NCBI RefSeq assembly: GCF_001282685.1
Contig: NZ_LN875035.1
Span: forward strand, 972,250 to 1,036,249
Source of the DNA: Niameybacter massiliensis
GTDB taxonomy: Bacteria; Bacillota; Clostridia; Lachnospirales; Cellulosilyticaceae
Length of the DNA stretch: 64,000 nucleotides
Reading direction: 5' to 3'
The position numbers and the translations under genes are program-made. Positions 44,441 to 52,629 of this stretch are shown piece after piece. Position 1 is the stretch's first letter; every line of letters starts with the position of its first letter. The notes under the pieces were generated by a model that was not told where the DNA came from, did not search any database, and saw nothing but the letters and a program-made list of their open reading frames with translations.

Positions 44441-44526
44441 GGTAACTGGCTACCATCTCTACTAAATGTAGAATTAAGGCCCTGTAGTTTTGCGTCATTA
44501 CCTTTCGGTAATTTTGCCTTTATCGG
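44437..44526 (-). ncRNA. c-di-GMP-I (GEMM) riboswitch aptamer
   Basis: Read on the minus strand, the sequence shows the clostridial GEMM-I landmarks in order: GATAAAGGCAAA, a stem capped by the CGAAAG tetraloop, GACGCAAAACTAC, the conserved GGGCCTTAA, a variable second stem, GGTAGCC and GTTACCGAAG. The tetraloop-receptor arrangement and ligand-site residues of the class are present. No protein gene follows on this strand before the tRNA, which is transcribed in the opposite direction. Confidence 0.88.
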
Positions 44527-44549
44527 TCATGTGGTGCTTAACATCTTAT

Positions 44550-44576
44550 ATATCGACTTATTTTTAAAACACTTTA
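44550..44576 (-). promoter_or_regulatory. sigma-D (FliA/SigD)-type promoter for the riboswitch transcript
   Basis: On the minus strand TAAA (44576-44573), exactly 15 bases, then GTCGATAT (44557-44550). The Bacillus sigma-D consensus is TAAA-N15-GCCGATAT, so only one base differs. It lies about 24 bases before the aptamer. Confidence 0.6.
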
Positions 44577-44607
44577 TAGCTTTTTAGAAAAAAAATTAAA
44601 TTTTTTT

Positions 44608-45387
44608 CTAGTTTTTTTCTAAAAGATGTCGAATACAGTCTTCTACTGAATCAACAGTATATTTTACATAGGATTTTAGATCTTCTTCTGCATGATTAAA
44701 TGTAAAAGACGATGGATAACTTTCAAACATACTTAGATCATTCCATGAATCACCAATTACATAAATATGTTCTTCACTGCTTTCAAGTTTATCCATAAGT
44801 TTAGCAATGCCTGAAGCTTTCGAACACCCCTTAGGCACTATATCAATAAAAGTTTGATTACGATAAGCTATAATATCATTTCTATATCTAGTATTTAACT
44901 GATTCTTAATCTTTTCTACTTCATCCACTGTCGCACCAAGGGCAATTAATGAAATAAGCTTAATCTCACCACTTTTTTCATTCATTTCTTCTTTTGATAC
45001 TTTTTGTACTTCTAATGCCATCTGGTCAATAAAATCCGGATAACGATCCATATACGTACTGTATCCATCTACATAAGCCATATAAAAGCCATCTTTCTGG
45101 TCATAAGCATCATAAATCTCTTTAGCTATACTTTGTTTTATATTTTTTTCATAATAAGATTCTAAATGACTATCTAAAATGAATGCTCCATTACATAGTA
45201 CAAGACCATCTATATCTAAGTCATATTGTTCAAATACCTGTTTGGTATTAGCAAAGTCTCTTCCTGTACATAAAATAAAAGAATGTCCCGCTTCCTTTAA
45301 AAGCTTTATAGCATCAAGTGTCGTTGTAGCAATTTCTCCATTAATTAATAATGTTCCATCTATATCTGAAGCCAAAGTTCTCTTCAT
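44608..45387 (-). CDS. Cof-type HAD hydrolase
   Basis: The start is the ATG at 45385-45387, with GGAGG upstream; 8 earlier codons are open. The 259-residue protein has motif I SDIDGTLLING (about 7-17), motif II LCTGRDFANTKQVF, a type II cap and motif IV VIGDSWNDLSMFE (about 216). It is a phosphatase of sugar phosphates or similar. The stop is followed by only an AT-rich weak hairpin, so read-through into the sigma-D/riboswitch region is possible. It lies 24 bases after the MgtC-like gene. Confidence 0.83.
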   Translation of the reverse strand: MKRTLASDIDGTLLINGEIATTTLDAIKLLKEAGHSFILCTGRDFANTKQVFEQYDLDIDGLVLCNGAFILDSHLESYYEKNIKQSIAKEIYDAYDQKDGFYMAYVDGYSTYMDRYPDFIDQMALEVQKVSKEEMNEKSGEIKLISLIALGATVDEVEKIKNQLNTRYRNDIIAYRNQTFIDIVPKGCSKASGIAKLMDKLESSEEHIYVIGDSWNDLSMFESYPSSFTFNHAEEDLKSYVKYTVDSVEDCIRHLLEKN

Positions 45388-45411
45388 TCTATTCCTCCAT
45401 ATTTTTATCAT

Positions 45412-46104
45412 CTAAAGTTCCTCTATATGCCTTACACCTTCGGCACTACTTAACAAACTCAAAAATTTTGCATGTTCTATTTTGGCAGGTGCTTTAATCG
45501 TTAGTAATGTAATAACTTGAGTATCAGTTTTAATCTTAGGTTTGATAATATCTATTTCAGCCACTTGTAAGTGATTTGCCTTAGCAAAATCAAAAAAATC
45601 ACTTACACTGCTCATATTCGTAAATTCCACATATACGTTAATAACCTTAGATTTTGCAGCTACCTTATGGGTAACACTGTGCAAGGCTGTCATTGCTATG
45701 AAAATATAGATATAGGCAATAATAGCTCCACTATAAAATCCTATTCCTATAGCAAGCCCTACACATGCTGATGCCCATAAGGCTGCTGCTGTTGTAAGTC
45801 CCTTCACTTGATTTCTTCCTGTTACAATAATTGTACCTGCTCCTAGGAATCCTATACCACTTATTACTTGTGCACCCATTCTAACAGGATCCCCACTAAG
45901 ACCCCATTTTTCAAATACATATTGATTAGTAATCATTGTTAAGGCTGCACCCATACATACAAGCATATAGGTTCTAAAACCAGCCGGCCTTTTCTTTTTA
46001 ACTCTTTCTAGTCCTAATAATCCACCAAAAAGTAGAGCCATTCCTAGCCTTACACTAATCGATAAAATATTAATTTCGGATAAAGCATGTTGTAATGTTT
46101 CCAT
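45412..46104 (-). CDS. MgtC/SapB family membrane protein
   Basis: The start is set at the second ATG (46102-46104), eight bases after GAGG; the ATG at 46110 is too close to that site. The 230-residue protein has the MgtC core of four to five TM segments (SVRLGMALLFGGLLGLERVK, GFRTYMLVCMGAALTMITNQ, ISGIGFLGAGTIIVTGRNQV) and a C-terminal ACT-like cytoplasmic domain (about 150-230). The family is linked to magnesium stress and ATP synthase control. Confidence 0.85.
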   Translation of the reverse strand: METLQHALSEINILSISVRLGMALLFGGLLGLERVKKKRPAGFRTYMLVCMGAALTMITNQYVFEKWGLSGDPVRMGAQVISGIGFLGAGTIIVTGRNQVKGLTTAAALWASACVGLAIGIGFYSGAIIAYIYIFIAMTALHSVTHKVAAKSKVINVYVEFTNMSSVSDFFDFAKANHLQVAEIDIIKPKIKTDTQVITLLTIKAPAKIEHAKFLSLLSSAEGVRHIEEL

Positions 46105-46177
46105 ATCCATTTCCTCAATAATATCATTTTGTCTAATATCTCCTAGTATAAGCCTTTTTCAATTTTTAATGCCCTTC

Positions 46178-46858
46178 TTATAAAAATAAGGAAAATAGAA
46201 CTGTAAAAATACCTGTCATTCCTATCGCAAGTCCTGACATAGCACCTTCAAGCTCTCCGATTTGAATAGCCTTACTTGTTCCCATGGCATGACTTGATGC
46301 CCCTATAGCCAAACCAGCAGCCACTGAATGCTTTTCTAACTTAAGGACCTTGATCATACTAGGCGCTACCACTGCCCCTAATATACCTGTTATAACAACT
46401 GCCCCTATTGTAATCCCCGCTATACCTCCTTGCTTACTTGCAACTTCTATAGCAATAGGTGTTGTAACGGACTTAGGAATAAGTGATGCAGTAATCGTAT
46501 CACTTATTCCAAAAAGCTTACATAACAAAATAACACTTGTAATAGAAGTTAATGCGCCTACAGCTGTAGAAATAAGGATGGGCAAAATATTAGTCTTTAA
46601 TGTTTCTAAATGCTCATACATTGGAATAGCTAATGCTACTGTTGCAGGTCCTAAGAATAAATTAATCAAGTCTCCTCCTTTATTAAATGCTTCTAGAGGT
46701 ATATGACAAGTTTGTATCACTATGATTACAATTCCTATAGCAATAAGTAGTGGGTTGAGTACAGCTACTCCTGTTGTTTTATGTACTTTAAGACCAATCT
46801 GATAAGCTACTAAACATAATACAATCCCCATAAAAGGTGATGCCATCATTGCTTCCAT
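46178..46858 (-). CDS. lrgB: LrgB family protein
   Basis: The 226-residue membrane protein has the LrgB/CidB/YohK features: the central FLGPATVALAIPMYEHLETL (about 68-87), SLIPKSVTTPIAIEVASKQG (about 127-146) and ASSHAMGTSKAIQIGELEGA (about 186-205). It starts directly at the end of lrgA and is probably translationally coupled. The pair affects murein hydrolase export or pyruvate transport, depending on the species. Confidence 0.9.
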   Translation of the reverse strand: MEAMMASPFMGIVLCLVAYQIGLKVHKTTGVAVLNPLLIAIGIVIIVIQTCHIPLEAFNKGGDLINLFLGPATVALAIPMYEHLETLKTNILPILISTAVGALTSITSVILLCKLFGISDTITASLIPKSVTTPIAIEVASKQGGIAGITIGAVVITGILGAVVAPSMIKVLKLEKHSVAAGLAIGASSHAMGTSKAIQIGELEGAMSGLAIGMTGIFTVLFSLFL

Positions 46859-47227
46859 CTATCTATTCCTCATTCTTTCTTGTAGTTTAGTAATACCTTT
46901 AGCTGTAAAAGCTGTTACTGTAAACGTTATAAACGTAGTCAAAATACAGATTGCTAATATGGGTAGTAAGTCTCCTTTTACTGTTTCAATACTCTCTATA
47001 ATTGATACACCTGCCGGTATAAAGAAAAATGCCATATTACCTAATAAAAATTTACCTAACGTTTGAATCTGCCTAAGCTTTATCCATTTTAGAAGTAGTA
47101 AAATAAACAGGGCTAACATCCCAATTATATTACCTGGTATGGAAATTGGTAATAATGACGCAATACCTTCCCCTCCTAAATAAATTCCAAAAATCACTGC
47201 TAGCTGAATAAACATATGTGCATCCAT
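46859..47227 (-). CDS. lrgA: LrgA/CidA family protein
   Basis: The start is the ATG at 47225-47227, with AAGGAG upstream; five earlier codons are open. The 122-residue membrane protein has four TM segments and the motifs GIYLGGEGIASLLPISIPGN and GNMAFFFIPAGVSIIES of the CidA/LrgA family. It is the first gene of the lrgAB pair. Confidence 0.9.
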   Translation of the reverse strand: MDAHMFIQLAVIFGIYLGGEGIASLLPISIPGNIIGMLALFILLLLKWIKLRQIQTLGKFLLGNMAFFFIPAGVSIIESIETVKGDLLPILAICILTTFITFTVTAFTAKGITKLQERMRNR

Positions 47228-47315
47228 AAAAATCTCCTTCACTACAGTTAATTATATTGCAGTTCTATTATCTGCCTTCAGTCTTATAATTTCAAGTGTA
47301 ATTAAGAGCAAAATA

Positions 47316-47345
47316 AAAAAAGGAACTCAAAAAGAGTTCCTTTTT
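47316..47345 (-). terminator. pyruvate kinase terminator
   Basis: AGGAACTC (47321-47328) pairs with GAGTTCCT (47334-47341), with A and T runs extending the stem on both sides. It lies 9 bases after the pyk stop. Confidence 0.85.
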
Positions 47346-47353
47346 AAAACTTA

Positions 47354-49108
47354 TTAAGACATGTAAGATACTACACCACGTGCACTATCCATACAAATTG
47401 TTGTTCCATTTTTTAAGATTGTAGTTGCATTTGTTGCACCTACGATTACAGGAATATCCAAAGCCATTCCAACGATTGCTGCATGTGAATTAACACCTGA
47501 TTGCTCAGTAATAATACCAGCAGCTTTTTTAATAAGTGGGAAAAGTTCATTTGAAGTTTGTGGAACAACTAAGATGTCACCATCGTTAAAGTTGTTTTTT
47601 ACATCTTCAATGCTGTTACAAATACATACATTACCACTTACACTCTTTTCGTTAAGACCAGTTCCAGATACTAAAATCTTTCCCACTACATCAACTTTCA
47701 TGATGTTTGTAGTACCAGATACTCCAAGAGGCATACCTCCTGTAAGTACTACTAAATCACCTTTTGATACAATACCTGTTTGTTCTGCAGCTTCAATAGC
47801 TGTTTCGAATAAATCAGTTGTGTTATCTTTTTCATCCATGAGTACTGGAATAACGCCCCATGTCATAGCAAGTTGGTAGTAAGTTTCTTTAGATGTTGTA
47901 CATCCAATAATTGGACATGTTGGACGGTATTTAGAAATCATACGAGCTGTACGTCCTGATTTTGTAACAGTAACGATTGCTTTTGCTCCTAAATCATGTG
48001 CAGCTGCACATGTTGAATGAGAGATCGCATGAGTTACATTTTGTACTTCATCATCTTTTCTATTTTTGAAACGATTTACATAATCGATATCTCTTTCTGT
48101 TTGAAGTGCAATACGAACCATGATTTTTAAGGCTTCTACTGGGTAAAGACCTGCTGCTGTTTCACCTGAAAGCATGATTGCACTTGTCCCATCATAAATT
48201 GCATTTGCAACGTCATTAGTTTCTGCACGTGTTGGTCTAGGATTTTTCATCATAGAGTCAAGCATTTGTGTTGCAGTAATAACTTGTTTACCTGCTGTGT
48301 AAACTTTTTTGATGATCATTTTTTGAAGAGCTGGTACTTCTTCAAGAGGAATTTCTACACCCATGTCACCACGAGCAACCATTACACCGTCAACTACACG
48401 AATGATTTCATCAATGTTGTTAACACCTTCACGGTTTTCGATTTTAGCAATGATTTTAATATCGTTCGCATTACATTCTTTAAGAATTTTACGGATTTCT
48501 AAAATATCATCTGCTGTTCTTGTGAAAGAAGCTGCAATGTAATCAAAGCCTGTTTTAGCACCGAACATAATATCTTCTCTATCTTTTTTACTAATGAATG
48601 GCATTGAAAGGCTAGCTTCTGGTAAGTTAACCCCTTTATTATTTGAAAGTGCACCATCATTAATAACTTTACAGATAATGTCTGTATTATCTTTAATATC
48701 GATAACATTTAATTCAATAAGACCATCATCTAAAAGAATAGCTGAACCTACGTGAACATCGTTTGGTAAGTTTTTGTATGTTACGCTTACGATCTCTTGT
48801 GTTCCTTCAAGATCTCTTGTTGTAAGTGTGAATGTATCGCCTTTTTTAAGCATAATTTTTGAGTCTTTAAATTTACAAACACGGATTTCTGGACCTTTTG
48901 TATCTAACATTGTTGCGATAGGAAGTCCTAGTTGTTCTCTAAGTCTTACAACTGTGTCGAATTTTTGTTTGTGACCTTCATAATCCCCATGTGAAAAGTT
49001 AAAACGTGTGATGTCCATACCTGCAAGCATTAACTCACGTAATACTTTTTCGTCATCAGTTGAAGGACCAAGTGTACATATGATTTTTGTTTTTCTCATG
49101 TTTTTCAC
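47354..49108 (-). CDS. pyk: pyruvate kinase with C-terminal PEP-utiliser domain
   Basis: The 584-residue enzyme has the pyruvate kinase barrel (TKIICTLGPSTDDEKVLREL, MLDTKGPEIR, IIAKIENREGVNNIDEII and the MVARGDMGVEIPLEEVP active-site motif) and a regulatory C-domain. An extra 110-residue phosphohistidine-swivel domain (about 475-584; GIITEQSGVNSHAAIVGMAL) is appended, as in Bacillus-type enzymes. It converts PEP and ADP to pyruvate and ATP. It is a single-gene unit with its own terminator. Confidence 0.95.
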   Translation of the reverse strand: MKNMRKTKIICTLGPSTDDEKVLRELMLAGMDITRFNFSHGDYEGHKQKFDTVVRLREQLGLPIATMLDTKGPEIRVCKFKDSKIMLKKGDTFTLTTRDLEGTQEIVSVTYKNLPNDVHVGSAILLDDGLIELNVIDIKDNTDIICKVINDGALSNNKGVNLPEASLSMPFISKKDREDIMFGAKTGFDYIAASFTRTADDILEIRKILKECNANDIKIIAKIENREGVNNIDEIIRVVDGVMVARGDMGVEIPLEEVPALQKMIIKKVYTAGKQVITATQMLDSMMKNPRPTRAETNDVANAIYDGTSAIMLSGETAAGLYPVEALKIMVRIALQTERDIDYVNRFKNRKDDEVQNVTHAISHSTCAAAHDLGAKAIVTVTKSGRTARMISKYRPTCPIIGCTTSKETYYQLAMTWGVIPVLMDEKDNTTDLFETAIEAAEQTGIVSKGDLVVLTGGMPLGVSGTTNIMKVDVVGKILVSGTGLNEKSVSGNVCICNSIEDVKNNFNDGDILVVPQTSNELFPLIKKAAGIITEQSGVNSHAAIVGMALDIPVIVGATNATTILKNGTTICMDSARGVVSYMS

Positions 49109-49460
49109 TCCATTACTCTAGCTGTCTAATCTATTTTGTTTCTCTTACATCATACTGTATATAGGCCCCTATATTCAAGTATGAATGTCGGGATTTATTA
49201 ATTTTGTAGATATTTATATAGTATGCCTAATTATTTTACATTTATTTAGTGTTTCTGATAGCTATTTTTTGACATTTTTCTATTTTATTTTTCTACTCTC
49301 TTTGTATATATGTTTACACATTCTCGCCACAATATTCTAAACACTTTGTTTTATGCACTTATTGCACAAGAATTTTTCAATAAATTCTAACTCCTAAAAA
49401 ATAATTATGAGCCTTTCTTAATCTATTACCTAAACGTAAATTTCTTCAAAAAGCATATAT
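49109..49460. other. AT-rich gene-free stretch upstream of pyk
   Basis: About 350 bases with no open frame of note. It should hold the pyk promoter, but no confident -35/-10 pair was identified. No riboswitch motif was seen. Confidence 0.5.
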
Positions 49461-49493
49461 AAAAAGCAATACACTATTAGTGTATTGCTTTTT
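49461..49493 (-). terminator. tRNA-Leu terminator
   Basis: AAAAAGCAATACACTA (49461-49476) and its exact complement (49478-49493) form a long stem directly after the tRNA 3' end on the minus strand, with a T run. Confidence 0.8.
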
Positions 49494-49498
49494 ATATA

Positions 49499-49583
49499 TG
49501 CAGGTAACAGGACTTGAACCTGCATGAAGAAACCCCTCAATAGAACCTGAATCTATCGCGTCTGCCATTTCCGCCATACCTGC
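49499..49583 (-). tRNA. tRNA-Leu (CAG anticodon)
   Basis: The 85-base tRNA has acceptor GCAGGTA/TACCTGC and the long variable arm of a leucine tRNA. The anticodon loop TTCAGGT lies on stem ATAGA/TCTAT, which gives CAG. The T-arm has GGTTCAAGTCC. CCA is not encoded. Confidence 0.93.
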
Positions 49584-49656
49584 TTATTCAAATATTCACA
49601 CTATTATTCTATCACTTTTATCTTAAATAAACAATATTATAGCTTAAATTATTATA

Positions 49657-50157
49657 TCATCGCACAACAATACCCATTATATATCCTGCTAATATAAAGC
49701 CACAATTCCAAATTGCAATACCACCTATAGAGTAAATTGTAAAACTCCATACTTTCATTTTCCCTGTTCCTGCAACTAATGAAATAAGTGTTCTTGCTAC
49801 AGGAATGAGACGACTAATAAATACACCTTTATTTCCATACTTATCTAAGTACCCAAAACTCTTATCAATAGCTGGTCTAGATTTTTTAAACTTATTGTAC
49901 ACCTTATCTACAACAGGACTTCCTATATAATATCCTAATGCATACAAACTATAACTTCCTAACATACCTGCAATGACAGATATAACTAAGGCATAAATAA
50001 AATTAATATTACTTGTTGCTACTAAGAATCCTGCAGCAGGCATAATAATTCCTGCTGGTAGCCCAGGCAAATTTAAATATTCTAAGTATACAATAATGAA
50101 TAAGAAAATAATCCCATAATCTTGCATATATTGTACAACTGTCTCCATATTTTCCAT
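49657..50157 (-). CDS. DedA family membrane protein
   Basis: The 166-residue protein is a short DedA/SNARE-associated type. Key motifs are YLEYLNLPGLPAGIIMPAAG (about 25-44), GSYSLYALGYYIGSPVVDKV (about 67-86) and KGVFISRLIPVARTLISLVAG (about 110-130). DedA proteins recycle undecaprenyl phosphate or similar lipid carriers. GAGG precedes the ATG. About 240 bases upstream, to the degV-like gene, contain no further gene. Confidence 0.85.
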   Translation of the reverse strand: MENMETVVQYMQDYGIIFLFIIVYLEYLNLPGLPAGIIMPAAGFLVATSNINFIYALVISVIAGMLGSYSLYALGYYIGSPVVDKVYNKFKKSRPAIDKSFGYLDKYGNKGVFISRLIPVARTLISLVAGTGKMKVWSFTIYSIGGIAIWNCGFILAGYIMGIVVR

Positions 50158-50398
50158 ATACTTTCCTCTTTATAATATATTTTCCTTATTTCTTCATTAC
50201 TATTATAATCATTTTTATTATAATTATAATACCCTAATTATACTGTAGTAAAAAACCATTAAGAAATAATAAAGATTGCTTTCATTTTCAAGTGACAGTT
50301 GTTATACTTATCATATTGATTTTTTATAACATGTCAGACTTATGTGTTTTTTACACACTTTAATAGATGATTCATTTTATATAAAAGGAGTTAAAATT

Positions 50399-51259
50399 AT
50401 GTCAATCAAAATTGTAACAGATAGTACAAGTTATCTACCTGAATCTCTTTGCAAACTTTACGATATATCTATCGTTTCCCTCAATGTTATTATGGACGGT
50501 GTAAGTCAGCGTGAAATAGACCTTTCAAATGACACATTTTATACTAAAATGGCTGAATCTCGCGAGATTCCTACATCTTCTCAACCTATTCCAGAAGAAA
50601 TGATGGAAACATTTGAATCCCTCATTAAACAAGGCCATAGCATTCTTGGTATTTTTATCTCTTCAGAGATGAGTGGTACTTATGCAAATAGCCACCTTAT
50701 GAGAGACCTACTACTTGAGAAATATCCAGATGCTGACATTCACTTTTTTGATTCCCTTACTAACTGTATGCAAATGGGATTTATTGCTGTAGAAGCAGCA
50801 AAAGCTGCCCAAGCTGGTGCTTCTATGGAAGAAGTATTAGAGCGCTGTGCATATGTACGCCAGCATAGCCGTTTTGTGTTTACTCCTGAAGTGTTAACTT
50901 ACCTTCAAAAGGGTGGGCGTATTGGTGGTGCCGCTGCACTTCTTGGAAACTTCCTTCAAATCAAGCCTATTTTAACGGTTAATCCTGATGGAAAAACAGA
51001 CGTTTACACTAAAGTACGTACCAAGAAAAAAGCTGTTGCCAAATTAATCGAAATTCTCCTAGAAGAGATTGGAGATAAAGCAAACTTAGAAGATGTTATT
51101 GTACATCATATTAATTGTGAAGAAGAAGGGAAAGCTCTAGCCCATGCACTTTCTACACAATTAGATAAATCTGTTTCTATCCAATCTATTGGTCCTGTTA
51201 TAGGCCTTCATGTTGGACCTGGTAGCATTGGTATTGCTTATCATTATAAAGCGCATTAA
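50399..51259 (+). CDS. DegV family protein (fatty-acid-binding FakB-like)
   Basis: The start is ATG 50399 with AAAAGGAG upstream; the frame is open for 19 more codons. The 286-residue protein has the DegV motifs KIVTDSTSYLPESL (about 4-17), REIPTSSQPIPEEM and LQKGGRIGGAAALLGNFLQI (about 174-193). The family binds a fatty acid for phosphorylation by FakA. FakA is not in the window. The terminator follows 8 bases after the stop. Confidence 0.88.
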   Translation: MSIKIVTDSTSYLPESLCKLYDISIVSLNVIMDGVSQREIDLSNDTFYTKMAESREIPTSSQPIPEEMMETFESLIKQGHSILGIFISSEMSGTYANSHLMRDLLLEKYPDADIHFFDSLTNCMQMGFIAVEAAKAAQAGASMEEVLERCAYVRQHSRFVFTPEVLTYLQKGGRIGGAAALLGNFLQIKPILTVNPDGKTDVYTKVRTKKKAVAKLIEILLEEIGDKANLEDVIVHHINCEEEGKALAHALSTQLDKSVSIQSIGPVIGLHVGPGSIGIAYHYKAH

Positions 51260-51267
51260 TTCCACAA

Positions 51268-51302
51268 AAGGTGGTATTGCATCCTTATGCAATACCACCT
51301 TT
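51268..51302. terminator. bidirectional terminator between DegV and hemerythrin genes
   Basis: AAGGTGGTATTGCAT (51268-51282) pairs with ATGCAATACCACCTT (51287-51301), with a 4-base loop. The minus-strand hemerythrin stop (51285) lies in the loop. Confidence 0.8.
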
Positions 51303-51722
51303 ATCTATATCATCATTATATACTTGTGTGTACCATTGCCCCAGTACCTTATCTGTTTTCAAAATATGTTCTGTAATCCATTCTGTAATAAATCCTACTA
51401 AATCTAGGAGGCATTGGGTTTGATTTTCATCTACTGTATAAATATCTATACTATCCATCTTCTCAATAAAATCTTGATGCATAACTTTATGAGAAAATAG
51501 CTTATTATATTTAATTTTCATCATCAATTTTTCTTCTTCAGCAAAATGGAATTTTGTATAATCTTTTAGTTCCTCTGCTAATTGCATAATCTCATCAAAT
51601 CGATCAGTATAACTTGGAAGCATTAATAATTCATGGGCAGCTTCAGCAATTTCAAATAATCGTTGATGTTGTTCATCAATGATATCCACTTTAACTTTAA
51701 AACTATCTTGCCATTTTATCAT
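51285..51722 (-). CDS. bacteriohemerythrin
   Basis: The start is the ATG at 51720-51722, with AAGAGG upstream; a GTG three codons earlier is less likely. The 145-residue protein is a hemerythrin domain, with iron ligands in DEQHQRLFEIAE (about 18-29), KFHFAEEEKLMMKI (about 52-66), HKVMHQDFIEKM (about 73-84) and WITEHILKTDK (about 112-122). It binds O2 or stores iron in anaerobes exposed to oxygen. It is a single-gene unit next to the Crp/Fnr gene. Confidence 0.9.
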   Translation of the reverse strand: MIKWQDSFKVKVDIIDEQHQRLFEIAEAAHELLMLPSYTDRFDEIMQLAEELKDYTKFHFAEEEKLMMKIKYNKLFSHKVMHQDFIEKMDSIDIYTVDENQTQCLLDLVGFITEWITEHILKTDKVLGQWYTQVYNDDIDKGGIA

Positions 51723-51827
51723 CTGTAACACCTCTTTTATATTTCATTATAATGAGTATAGCATCTTTTTACTCCATACAAAAGATAAACTATGTTATTT
51801 TTTATTTCTTCTATTTAAATATTTTCT

Positions 51828-52517
51828 TTATTTTAAGTAATTTTTAAGTTCTACTTCATTACATATTTTAAAGCTATTTTTATAAAAATCGATAAGTCCT
51901 TCATCTTTCATTCTAGAAAGTTCTCGTGACATAGCACTTCTAGATACATTTAAATATTCTGCCAAATCATTACGATTAAGAGGAATATTAAACGCCCTTT
52001 GCCCTTCTTTATAACTTTGTTCTAATAAATAAAGAGCTAATTTTTCACGCATTCCTTTTAAAATGAGATAATCAATCTTTTGATTAAGATGATAGTTCTT
52101 TTCACCTAGTACATAAAGCATATTCCGAATAAGTTGTTTATGAAAGCCACAACTTTCCCCACATGTCATAAGAATCTTTTCATATGGAATAAATGCAACT
52201 TCTGTATTTGTTTTCGCTCTTACAGAAACAGGACTCATACGTTTCTTTGTACATACAATGCCTTCTCCAAAAATTTCCCCTGTACCAAGTACGCCTACAA
52301 TCATTCGATCTCCTGCTCTATTTTCTTTAATAATCTCAACTTCGCCTTCTACTACAATACTTACCTCTTCTATCACAGAATGAAGTCTAATAATAAATTC
52401 ACCTTCATTATATTTCTTTGTTTTAAGATTTAAACACCCTAAAAGAGACTCTGTATATATTGTATCAATTTCATTAAATAAAATGGATTTTTGAACAGCC
52501 TCTATTACCTTTGTCAT
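51828..52517 (-). CDS. Crp/Fnr family regulator (HcpR-like)
   Basis: The 229-residue protein has a cyclic-nucleotide-type sensor (about 20-120; [34 protein letters not shown]) and a winged helix-turn-helix (about 172-213; [20 protein letters not shown]). It is divergent from the hybrid cluster protein gene across a perfect TGTTGC-TGTA-GCAACA palindrome. In clostridia HcpR-type Crp/Fnr regulators control hcp in response to nitric oxide. The role here follows from that arrangement. Confidence 0.8.
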   Translation of the reverse strand: MTKVIEAVQKSILFNEIDTIYTESLLGCLNLKTKKYNEGEFIIRLHSVIEEVSIVVEGEVEIIKENRAGDRMIVGVLGTGEIFGEGIVCTKKRMSPVSVRAKTNTEVAFIPYEKILMTCGESCGFHKQLIRNMLYVLGEKNYHLNQKIDYLILKGMREKLALYLLEQSYKEGQRAFNIPLNRNDLAEYLNVSRSAMSRELSRMKDEGLIDFYKNSFKICNEVELKNYLK

Positions 52518-52541
52518 TTTATTTCCTCCATATTTACAAAA

Positions 52542-52557
52542 TGTTGCTGTAGCAACA
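52542..52557. promoter_or_regulatory. palindromic operator between the Crp/Fnr and hcp genes
   Basis: TGTTGCTGTAGCAACA has two exact 6-bp arms around TGTA. It sits in the 112-base divergent intergenic region and is the obvious binding site for the neighbouring Crp/Fnr-type regulator. Confidence 0.65.
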
Positions 52558-52629
52558 CCACTTTTTTTATTTTTATATTATCTTATAAACATAAAAATTA
52601 TGCAACTTACACAAGGAGTGATTGAATAT

